Source: Acidimicrobiales bacterium AG-410-I20
Lineage (GTDB): Bacteria; Actinomycetota; Acidimicrobiia; Acidimicrobiales; MedAcidi-G1
DNA length: 37,187 bases
Reading direction: 5' to 3'
NCBI GenBank assembly: GCA_949538625.1
Contig: CATISD010000145.1
Location: 1-37,187, forward strand
Part shown: in pieces, positions 19,593-27,456 of the stretch
Numbering within the stretch: the stretch's first letter is position 1
Layout: every line of letters begins with the position of its first letter
Position numbers and translations under genes: made by a program
Notes under the pieces: generated by a model
What the model saw: the letters and a program-made list of their open reading frames with translations, nothing else
What the model was told of the DNA's origin: nothing
Database searches by the model: none

Positions 19593-21719
19593 GTGACTGA
19601 TAAAGGAGTCACACTTCGGGAATTAAAGGAACGACCCGTAACAGACCTCAATGGAGTAAATGCTAAAAAAGCCGAATCACTTGGAAAAATTAGCGTAACT
19701 TCAGTACTTGACTTAATAACTGTATACCCAAGAAGGTACATTGACCGCAGTAAGCAAATCAACATTGATGATTTGACTGTCGGTGAGGAGGGTATGATCC
19801 TCGTTACCGTTTCAAAAGTAACAACTCGACGAATGCGCAACCGTCGTTCTTTGGTTGAAGTATCAGCGACCGATGAAACAGGGTCTATGCGTTTAGTTTT
19901 CTTCAATCAACCTTGGCGCGTTAAACAACTTTCTGAAGGAAAAGAAATAATTATTTTTGGTCGACTTGACCTTTACCAAGGGCACAAGCAGATGACAAAT
20001 CCCATCGTAGATTTAGTCGGCGACCGAACCGGCAGAATCGTAGCGGTTTACCCTCAGTCAGAGATCGCCGGAGTGCAAAGTTGGGATTTAGATACATTGA
20101 TCGCCGAAGCGTTAAGACGGGTTATGAAGGTTAGAGGATTTGAAGACTCGGTCCCGGAGAAAATTAGAGATAGATACCGCCTCGTTGATCGATCAAAAGC
20201 ATTCCATCAGATTCACAGACCTGACTCAATGCAGGAGGTAGCTGAAGCACGACGAAGACTTGTTTTCGATGAACTTTTAAGAATTCAACTTGAATTAGTG
20301 CAGCGAAAGATTCAATTGGAGAAACTAACGAAAGGAATTAGTCACAAGTCATCAGGGGGGTTAGAAGCAAAATTTCATCAAGAACTCCCGTATGAACTAA
20401 CTGATGCCCAGAAGAGGGTAATTAATGAAATTTCAGGAGATTTAGAAAGCCATTCGCCCATGCATCGCTTATTGCAAGGTGATGTGGGCTCTGGGAAAAC
20501 AGTAGTTGCTGTAACTGCGTTACTGTCGGCGGTAGAAAGTGGCTATCAAGGAGCTTTTATGGCTCCAACGGAGGTGCTCGCTGAACAGCACTATTCAAGT
20601 ATTTCAAAACTTTTAGAGAATATAGAGGTCAAAGACGACTTAACGCTGCTTGAGCAACGCCCACTTCGAATTGAACTTTTAACAAGCAACATTTCAGCGA
20701 TCTACCGAAGAGAGTTGTTGCAGAAACTCTCCAATGGCGAGATTGATATTGTCGTGGGTACCCACGCTTTGATTCAAGATGAAATTTTGTTTGCCTCATT
20801 AGGTGTAGTCGTGATTGATGAACAACATCGATTCGGAGTAGATCAAAGAGCAGCGTTAAAAGAAAAACAGTCCGATGGGGTGGCTCCGAATGTGTTAGTG
20901 ATGACAGCCACACCAATTCCTCGGACAGCAGCAATGACTGTCTACGGAGATCTTGATGTTTCAGTTTTGGATGAAATGCCACCCGGCCGAATTCCGATTA
21001 GAACTTTATGGGTAAGAGAAGAACAGGAAGCATGGGAATCAATATTTGAAGAGGTTAGAGAAGGTAGGCAGGCATATGTTGTGTGTCCATTAATTGATGA
21101 ATCTGATTCACTAAATGTCCGTTCCGTAGAAGAAACATTTAGTCGTTTATCAAAACAGGTATTCCCTGATTTACGTGTTGAACTTTTGCATGGTCGAATA
21201 AAGACTAATGAAAAAAATGAAATCATGGAAAAATTTCGAGCAGGCAATATAGATGTTCTTGTGGCTACAACGGTGATAGAGGTAGGTGTGGATGTTCCTA
21301 ATGCCACCGTCATGGTTGTTTTAGACGCAGATCGGTTTGGAATCGCTCAACTTCATCAATTGCGTGGACGGGTAGGGCGTGGTTCGAGTTCAAGTATCTG
21401 TTTTTTAGTCGGAGAGCCAGGAACTGCTATTGGAGAAGAACGCCTTAAGGCCTTAGTGGAGACAACAGATGGATTTGAATTAGCTGAAGTAGATCTTGAA
21501 TTACGTGGAGAGGGAACGATCATGGCGGATCGCCAGAAAGGGCGCAATGACTTACGTTTAGCTTCTTTGCGTAGAGATCGAGAATGGGTAGAGATCGCCC
21601 GAGAGGTCGCAGTAGAAATGGTTAGTCAAGATCTAGATTTAGTCCGCCATCAGAACTTAAAAGAAGAAATTTCTGTCTTTCTTGAAGATTCAGACGGCGA
21701 GTATCTTCTCAAATCATGA
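19593..21719 (+). CDS. recG: ATP-dependent DNA helicase RecG
   Basis: OB-fold wedge region, 'HRLLQGDVGSGKTVVAV', 'APTEVLAEQHY', 'VVIDEQHRFGVDQRAAL', 'MTATPIPRTAAMTVYGDLDVSVLDEMPPGR', 'VATTVIEVGVDVPNATVMVVLDADRFGIAQLHQLRGRVGRG'. Confidence 0.97.
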   Translation: MTDKGVTLRELKERPVTDLNGVNAKKAESLGKISVTSVLDLITVYPRRYIDRSKQINIDDLTVGEEGMILVTVSKVTTRRMRNRRSLVEVSATDETGSMRLVFFNQPWRVKQLSEGKEIIIFGRLDLYQGHKQMTNPIVDLVGDRTGRIVAVYPQSEIAGVQSWDLDTLIAEALRRVMKVRGFEDSVPEKIRDRYRLVDRSKAFHQIHRPDSMQEVAEARRRLVFDELLRIQLELVQRKIQLEKLTKGISHKSSGGLEAKFHQELPYELTDAQKRVINEISGDLESHSPMHRLLQGDVGSGKTVVAVTALLSAVESGYQGAFMAPTEVLAEQHYSSISKLLENIEVKDDLTLLEQRPLRIELLTSNISAIYRRELLQKLSNGEIDIVVGTHALIQDEILFASLGVVVIDEQHRFGVDQRAALKEKQSDGVAPNVLVMTATPIPRTAAMTVYGDLDVSVLDEMPPGRIPIRTLWVREEQEAWESIFEEVREGRQAYVVCPLIDESDSLNVRSVEETFSRLSKQVFPDLRVELLHGRIKTNEKNEIMEKFRAGNIDVLVATTVIEVGVDVPNATVMVVLDADRFGIAQLHQLRGRVGRGSSSSICFLVGEPGTAIGEERLKALVETTDGFELAEVDLELRGEGTIMADRQKGRNDLRLASLRRDREWVEIAREVAVEMVSQDLDLVRHQNLKEEISVFLEDSDGEYLLKS

Positions 21720-21734
21720 GAATTTTGAAGTTAC

Positions 21735-21911
21735 CTAGCTAAACGTTTCTTCTTCGTCATCGAATTCAGGTAGAACAATATCCCATCTATCGAGACAGTC
21801 TTTGCAACGATAAGCCACTGAATCTCCAGGTTCGAATTCTGAGTCGGGATGAGGGAGGAGGTAACATTTCCCACCACAGTCAACACATATAATTGTTTGT
21901 GGAGCTTTCAT
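21735..21911 (-). CDS. 58-aa zinc-ribbon protein, missing from the ORF track
   Basis: Reverse strand reads MKAPQTIICVDCGGKCYLLPHPDSEFEPGDSVAYRCKDCLDRWDIVLPEFDDEEETFS*, with CxxC...CxxC and an acidic C-terminus; fills the recG-rsmD gap. Confidence 0.75.
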   Translation of the reverse strand: MKAPQTIICVDCGGKCYLLPHPDSEFEPGDSVAYRCKDCLDRWDIVLPEFDDEEETFS

Positions 21912-21931
21912 TTAACGCACCATACTGTTGT

Positions 21932-22465
21932 ATGAGGATAGTTGCCGGAAAGTTGAAGGGGCGCAGTTTGGATTCGCCAGAAGGCGACCAAGTACGGCCT
22001 ACCAGTAGTCGTGTGAAAGAAGCCATGTTTAATGCTCTTTACAGTCTTGACGCTATTGAAGATGCAAAAGTTCTTGATCTATTTGCGGGGTCTGGGGCAT
22101 TAGGAATTGAAGCACTGTCTCGAGGATCTGCAGAGGCAGTTTTTGTAGAAAAGTCTTCACGAAATGCAAAACTTGTACGTCAAAATATTGAAAAATGTGG
22201 ACTTGGTGAGCAGTCAGAAGTCCACATAGACGAAGCAACTAGGTGGCTTCGTAATAATTCTGGCCCTTGGGATTTGGTCATACTGGATCCACCATACGAA
22301 TTTGATGAATGGGAAAATATATTCAATGTTCTTGAAGCAAAAGTAGTTGTAGTCGAATCAAATCGAGAAATTAAGCCGGGGAATGGGTGGCATGTTCAAA
22401 GAAGTAGACAATATGGGGCTACCGTGGTGTTATTAGTTATTAGAGACCAGGAGAGCAAATCATAG
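21932..22465 (+). CDS. rsmD: 16S rRNA (guanine966-N2)-methyltransferase
   Basis: 'MRIVAGKLKGRSLDSPEGDQVRPTSSRVKEAMFNAL', 'VLDLFAGSGALGIEALSRGSAEAVFVEKS', 'WDLVILDPPYEF'. Start set to the ATG at 21932. Confidence 0.93.
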   Translation: MRIVAGKLKGRSLDSPEGDQVRPTSSRVKEAMFNALYSLDAIEDAKVLDLFAGSGALGIEALSRGSAEAVFVEKSSRNAKLVRQNIEKCGLGEQSEVHIDEATRWLRNNSGPWDLVILDPPYEFDEWENIFNVLEAKVVVVESNREIKPGNGWHVQRSRQYGATVVLLVIRDQESKS

Positions 22466-22483
22466 AAAAAGGGGGTTTGCCAA

Positions 22484-22963
22484 GTGACTTGTGTTTTGTA
22501 TCCAGGCTCGTTTGACCCTATACATAACGGGCACGTAGAAATGGTTGAAACCGCAGCTTCGCTATTTGATGAAGTTGTCGTTGGAACTCTAATGAACCCT
22601 TCTAAAGGAGGAGGACTTTTTTCTTTAGAAGAACGAATGGGTTTGTTAGATGAATGTTTCAAACATTTGACGAATGTTCGAACAACTATGTTCGATGGAT
22701 TAGTGGTCACGCTCGCAAAAGAAGAAGGAGCGGACTTTATAATTAAGGGGCTTAGAGCGGTGTCAGATTTTGAATCTGAACTACAAATGGCTCAAACCAA
22801 TTTGGCTATTTCTGGGGTTCACACCCTTTTTCTTCCAACCGCTTCGCGCCGTTCTTTTTTGGCCTCAGGTTTGATTAGAGAAGTGGCGCGACTCGGCGGA
22901 AATGTTGAAGATATGGTGCCTGACCCTGTCTACAAGAAATTAAAAGAAAAGCTGCCATCGTGA
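22484..22963 (+). CDS. coaD: Phosphopantetheine adenylyltransferase
   Basis: 'YPGSFDPIHNGHVEMVETAASLFDEVVVGT', 'IIKGLRAVSDFESELQMAQTN', 'RRSFLASGLIREVARLGGNVEDMVPD'. Confidence 0.95.
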   Translation: MTCVLYPGSFDPIHNGHVEMVETAASLFDEVVVGTLMNPSKGGGLFSLEERMGLLDECFKHLTNVRTTMFDGLVVTLAKEEGADFIIKGLRAVSDFESELQMAQTNLAISGVHTLFLPTASRRSFLASGLIREVARLGGNVEDMVPDPVYKKLKEKLPS

Positions 22964-23574
22964 CAGACGATTTTTCTCAGCTTTCGGAGCCTGATCCGTA
23001 TCGCCCTCCGCAAGTAGAGGCTATTTTGCGCGAAGCGCGTGACATCATCGAGAATGCTCGCGCCATGCCACTTTCAGCTTCATCAATGGTCAACAAAGAA
23101 GAGCTTTTGGAAATGATTGACGAGGCGATGCGAAGGATGCCTGATGATTTACGGAACGCCCGATGGCTTTTAAAAGAGCGCGAAGAGTTTTTAGCCAAAG
23201 TCACTCGAGAAGGAGATGAAATTCTTGAGTTGGCGCGATCTCGAGCTGAGCGCTTAGTGCAAAGAACTGAAGTGGTAAGAACTGCTGAACAAAAAGCAAG
23301 ACAACTTGTTGAAACAGCCAGAGAAGAGAGCCGAAGGATGCGCTTAGAAACAGAAGATTATTGTGACCAAAAGTTGAAAAATTTTGAGTCAGCTCTGGGA
23401 GAAGCAAAGGATGTTATTGCAGCAGGTCGCAGGAAACTGCAAGAGACAGGAACAGGGCGAAATCAAGAGAGTTTAGAAACTGATTCTCGTGAAATAGAAG
23501 TTGCAGAGAGTAGTTCTAGTTCTGGCGCAGCGCTTTTTGATCAGGACAACATCTCAGATAATGATGACTATTAA
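22960..23574 (+). CDS. SepIVA/DivIVA-like coiled-coil protein
   Basis: 'ILREARDIIENARAMPLSASSMVNKEELLEMIDEAMRRMPDDLRNARWLLKEREEFL' and 'TEVVRTAEQKARQLVETAREESRRMRLETEDYCDQKLKNFESALGEAKDVIAAGRRKLQ'; position between coaD and the DUF177 gene. Confidence 0.7.
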   Translation: MTDDFSQLSEPDPYRPPQVEAILREARDIIENARAMPLSASSMVNKEELLEMIDEAMRRMPDDLRNARWLLKEREEFLAKVTREGDEILELARSRAERLVQRTEVVRTAEQKARQLVETAREESRRMRLETEDYCDQKLKNFESALGEAKDVIAAGRRKLQETGTGRNQESLETDSREIEVAESSSSSGAALFDQDNISDNDDY

Positions 23575-24127
23575 TAAGTCAGTCGGTAAAGATCTTATTT
23601 TCCCATTGACGCTACTTAAGCGTAGACCAGAAAAAATTCACCATGTAAATAAAGAGGTCTCCCTAGATGGCTTAGAGATTTCTACAGCTCGTGTTCCAGA
23701 GGGGCGTGTAGGTTTGGACCTCACCGTCGAGTTGAGCAGAGAAGAAGTTTTAGTTGCTGGGAAAGTTGTCGCCAGTTGGAGCGCAGAATGCAGGCGTTGC
23801 GTTGAGGAAATTTCTGGACAATTAGAACTCTCTATTAGTGAAATTTTTCTTTCTGTTAATCAATTCAAGGATGAAGTTAATTTCAACGTTGAAGACGCCT
23901 TTCCTTTCAAAGAAATTGATGGAGAGGAGGCAATTGATTTAGAAGAAGTGGTTAGAGACTCGATTTTGTTGGCTTTACCGTTTTCTCCACTCTGCTCAGA
24001 GGAATGTCAAGGCCCTGACCCTCAAAGGTTTCCAACGCAGGCAAATACTGAAAAGAAAGACTTTGAAAAGGACCCGCGTTGGGCAGTTCTTGATCAATTA
24101 AAGTTCGACAAAGATAATTCCGCTTAA
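23564..24127 (+). CDS. YceD/DUF177 family protein
   Basis: 'WSAECRRCVEEISGQLELSISEIF', 'IDLEEVVRDSILLALPFSPLCSEECQG'; directly upstream of rpmF. Start ambiguous (23561 or 23564). Confidence 0.85.
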   Translation: MTINKSVGKDLIFPLTLLKRRPEKIHHVNKEVSLDGLEISTARVPEGRVGLDLTVELSREEVLVAGKVVASWSAECRRCVEEISGQLELSISEIFLSVNQFKDEVNFNVEDAFPFKEIDGEEAIDLEEVVRDSILLALPFSPLCSEECQGPDPQRFPTQANTEKKDFEKDPRWAVLDQLKFDKDNSA

Positions 24128-24228
24128 GTCACTGCCACCAAATACTTTTAGTTCCGCTAACCTTGCTAGTTCGTCAAATTAATAATCAATTGGCGTAACC
24201 TGTAAATAAATCAATTAAGGACCAGAAA

Positions 24229-24408
24229 ATGGCTGTTCCAAAGAAGAAAACCTCAAAAGCAAAAGGACGAAGCCGAAGAGCTTCGAACTGGACGCTGAGC
24301 GCTCCATCTCGAAGCACTTGCCCGCGGTGTGGCGCTATAAAAAGGCCACATCGAGTTTGCGGTAATTGTGGATGGTATGCAGGCAAACAAGCCATTGATG
24401 TTGAATAG
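24229..24408 (+). CDS. rpmF: 50S ribosomal protein L32 with zinc-ribbon cysteines, missing from the ORF track
   Basis: Translates [59 protein letters not shown]. Confidence 0.95.
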   Translation: MAVPKKKTSKAKGRSRRASNWTLSAPSRSTCPRCGAIKRPHRVCGNCGWYAGKQAIDVE

Positions 24409-24417
24409 ATAGATCTG

Positions 24418-25410
24418 ATGCCTCCACTGTCGCCAATAGCTGTTGATGCGATGGGAGGGGATAAAGCCCCGGATGAAATTGTTGCAGGGGCACGACAAGC
24501 ATTCGAAAAACATGGCATACCAGTAGTTCTTGTAGGAGATCCAGGCAAGATTCAAAACTCTGGAGATCTTGACATCATTCCTGCTATGGAAGCAATCCCC
24601 ATGGATGCTGAGCCGGGATCTAGCGTCAGGAAGATGAAAGACTCCTCTCTGGTGCGGGCGGCTGAAGCAGTTCGAGACGGCAAAGCATCAGCAATGGTTA
24701 GCGCAGGAAATACAGGAGCAACTATGGCCAGTGCGCTTTTGCGAATGGGAAGAATCAAAGGAGTCGCACGACCAGCTATTGCAACACTTATCCCAACTCC
24801 TGGCTCAACATCAACAGTTTTTCTCGATGCAGGCGCAAACGCAGAATGCAGACCTGAATGGTTAGTTCAGTTTGCCAAGATGGGCTCAGTGTTTGCTCGC
24901 CTCCGACTTAATGTTGAGCAACCTCGTGTGGGACTTCTTTCCATTGGTGAGGAGCCTGGAAAGGGCAGTCCATTCATTAAAGAAGCATACGAAGAAATGT
25001 CCAAGGTCTCTTGGTCTGACTCGATCTTTCTTGGCAATGTAGAAGGTCGGGATTTGATGTCAGACCAAGTGGATGTAGTGGTAACAGATGGCTTTACTGG
25101 AAATGTCGCACTAAAAACTCTTGAAGGATCTCTAAAGACCTTAATGATGGCGCTTTTTACCGCGCTTGGTGAACGACCTGAAGCCGCTGAGGCCGCTCAA
25201 GTGCTTAGCCCGGAACTGGACGAACTGTATAAAGTCTTTCACCCAGATTCTTACGGTGGAGCAATGCTCCTTGGAGTTAAAGGGGTTTGCATAATTAGTC
25301 ACGGCTCTTCTAGTGCATTAGCTATAGAGAATGCAATTAATGTTGCGGCTGAAATGGTTGAAGCAGATGTAGTTGGAAATATTACGGCTTCCGTGAGCGA
25401 CAATATCTAG
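24418..25410 (+). CDS. plsX: Phosphate acyltransferase PlsX
   Basis: 'IAVDAMGGDKAPDEIVAGARQA', 'VSAGNTGATMASALLRMGRIKGVARPAIAT', 'DVVVTDGFTGNVALKTLEG', 'SYGGAMLLGVKGVCIISHGSS'. Confidence 0.96.
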   Translation: MPPLSPIAVDAMGGDKAPDEIVAGARQAFEKHGIPVVLVGDPGKIQNSGDLDIIPAMEAIPMDAEPGSSVRKMKDSSLVRAAEAVRDGKASAMVSAGNTGATMASALLRMGRIKGVARPAIATLIPTPGSTSTVFLDAGANAECRPEWLVQFAKMGSVFARLRLNVEQPRVGLLSIGEEPGKGSPFIKEAYEEMSKVSWSDSIFLGNVEGRDLMSDQVDVVVTDGFTGNVALKTLEGSLKTLMMALFTALGERPEAAEAAQVLSPELDELYKVFHPDSYGGAMLLGVKGVCIISHGSSSALAIENAINVAAEMVEADVVGNITASVSDNI

Positions 25411-25557
25411 CATCTCAGTATATTTCAGTACATTTAAGCATCTGCTGAGCAGTAGGTTTCTTCCGGTAAGATTGCAAATTGATGTTTAGTGTTAAAGAAA
25501 CACAATCTACAGTCCGGAGGAACCGTGCCTGCTGAAACACATATCCAAGGAGATCCT

Positions 25558-25815
25558 ATGAGCCGTGACGAAATTCTTAATCTTATAAGTGAAAGACTCG
25601 CAGACATTTTAGAAATAGAGACCCAGGAGATCGGAGAAGGGGATTCTTTCGCTGATGACCTTGAAGCCGACTCTTTAGCATTGATTGAACTAGTTGAAGC
25701 GATCGAAGAAGAGCTAAGTGAAAGATCTATCGGATTCCGATTTGAGGATGAAGACCTAGAAGATCTTAGAACAGTACGCGATGCGGTGGACTATGTCGTT
25801 TCTCGCCTTGGCTGA
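25558..25815 (+). CDS. acpP: Acyl carrier protein
   Basis: 'LADILEIETQEIGEGDSFADDLEADSLALIELVEAIEEEL' with DSL phosphopantetheine site. Start set to the ATG at 25558. Confidence 0.88.
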   Translation: MSRDEILNLISERLADILEIETQEIGEGDSFADDLEADSLALIELVEAIEEELSERSIGFRFEDEDLEDLRTVRDAVDYVVSRLG

Positions 25816-26533
25816 CAATTCTAGTCTTGCAGGGTCAGTGGAAAAACAGACCCAACAGATTGAGGATCTAGGTTACACATTTCAAGACATTGAGTTCCTT
25901 GCATCTGCCTTGACTCACCGTTCTTGGTGTGCAGAATTTGGTGGGACTTCTAACGAGCGCCTCGAATTTTTAGGAGATGCTGTATTAGGGCTAGTGGTAA
26001 CTCAAAATATCTATCTATCTAATCCAGATATTCCAGAAGGACAGTTAGCTAAAATTCGTTCTGCCGTAGTCAGTTCAAAAGCGCTTGCAGAGATAGCTGA
26101 ACAAATTGGTGTTGGTCAAGCGCTATGCCTTGGAAAAGGCGAAGAATCTTCAGGAGGCCGAAGTAAGTCTTCCATTCTGGCAGATGCTCTTGAAGCAATT
26201 ATTGGAGCAATTTATCTAGACGGAGGAATATCTTCAGCCACTGAGGTTATAGAGAGACTCTTCAAAGATGCAATTATAGAAGCCTCCATGGACCCTGGTA
26301 TTCACGACTACAAAACTCGCCTCCAAGAATTTTCTGCTCAACATTTTGGTGTAGCACCTACTTATCAAGTTGAAGCTAAAGGCCCAGATCATGATCGAGA
26401 ATTTTCTGCACTAGCACAAATTGAAGACCAGACTTTCGGTCCTGGTGCTGGGACTTCAAAGAAGGAGGCAGAACAAGAGGCAGCTCGAATTGCTTGTCAA
26501 GTATTAATCCCAGAAACAAATATCAATCGTTGA
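25781..26533 (+). CDS. rnc: Ribonuclease III
   Basis: 'ALTHRSWCAEFGGTSNERLEFLGDAVLGLVVTQNIY', 'ILADALEAIIGAIYLDGG', 'DYKTRLQEFSAQHFGVAPTYQV'. Start ambiguous; overlaps the acpP 3' end. Confidence 0.95.
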   Translation: MRWTMSFLALADNSSLAGSVEKQTQQIEDLGYTFQDIEFLASALTHRSWCAEFGGTSNERLEFLGDAVLGLVVTQNIYLSNPDIPEGQLAKIRSAVVSSKALAEIAEQIGVGQALCLGKGEESSGGRSKSSILADALEAIIGAIYLDGGISSATEVIERLFKDAIIEASMDPGIHDYKTRLQEFSAQHFGVAPTYQVEAKGPDHDREFSALAQIEDQTFGPGAGTSKKEAEQEAARIACQVLIPETNINR

Positions 26534-26543
26534 AAGAAGTATT

Positions 26544-27383
26544 GTGAGCACACCATTAGAACTTCCTGAAATAGAAATAATTCGGCGTGACCTTGAGAAA
26601 GATGTCGCCGGACGAAAAATTAAAAGTGTAGAAGTTTCTTCAATGAATCTTCTACCAAGATATAAAAGTCGGAAGGCATTTGTCGATGCGTTGTCAGGCC
26701 AAAAAATCAATTCCGCACGCCGCGCCGGTTTAGCTCTTGTTTTGATGATGAAAAATGATTATTTAGTCATGAAAATTGGAGAAGGTGCTTTCTTCGAACG
26801 TGTTCCTGCAAAAGCAAAGGTGACGAAAGGAACAGAGTTCACGATTGATTTCACGCAAGGAGGTCAACTTCGATTGGTGGACTCTGGAAAAAACTCTGAA
26901 CTTTGTGTAGTCCCAAGTGATGACCTATTTGAAGAGATGCCTGAGCTAAGAGGACTAGGTATGGACCCGATAGCAGATCCAATTCCTTTCCCTGCATTTG
27001 CAGGCGCAGTATTAGGACACTCGGTAGATTTGAAAGAACTACTTTGTGATGACGAAGTAGTTCTTGGGGTAGGAGATATTTACAGTGATGAGATTCTGTT
27101 TGCTGCTGGACTGAAGCACGATCGGGCGAGTGATTCACTCTCAACTCAAGAAATTCGCCGCTTACATCGTGCGCTAGTGGAGATCATCCATGAGGGGCTC
27201 CGATACCGTGGGACACACCTAGAAGAGCGGCCTTTCAACGATATTTTCGGAGTCCCAGGAACTTATCAAGAGCATCTGGCAGTCTATGGCCGCCATGGGG
27301 ACCTCAGCCAACGAAGTAGGGCCCCAATAAAGAGGAAAAAATATAAAGGCAGATGGACTTACTTCTGTGAAACACAGGTCTAG
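26544..27383 (+). CDS. Fpg/Nei (MutM)-family protein with degenerate active site and zinc finger
   Basis: GTG start; 'MSTPLELPEIEIIRRDLEKDVAGRKIKSVEV', 'VVLGVGDIYSDEILFAAGLKHDR', 'VYGRHGDLSQRSRAPIKRKKYKGRWTYFCETQV'; position between rnc and smc. Confidence 0.85.
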   Translation: MSTPLELPEIEIIRRDLEKDVAGRKIKSVEVSSMNLLPRYKSRKAFVDALSGQKINSARRAGLALVLMMKNDYLVMKIGEGAFFERVPAKAKVTKGTEFTIDFTQGGQLRLVDSGKNSELCVVPSDDLFEEMPELRGLGMDPIADPIPFPAFAGAVLGHSVDLKELLCDDEVVLGVGDIYSDEILFAAGLKHDRASDSLSTQEIRRLHRALVEIIHEGLRYRGTHLEERPFNDIFGVPGTYQEHLAVYGRHGDLSQRSRAPIKRKKYKGRWTYFCETQV

Positions 27384-27456
27384 GTATCAACACTGTCAGT
27401 GAAAAAAATTTCACATAGAAGTAGATAAATAACACCGATGTGATTTAGAAACGCTA

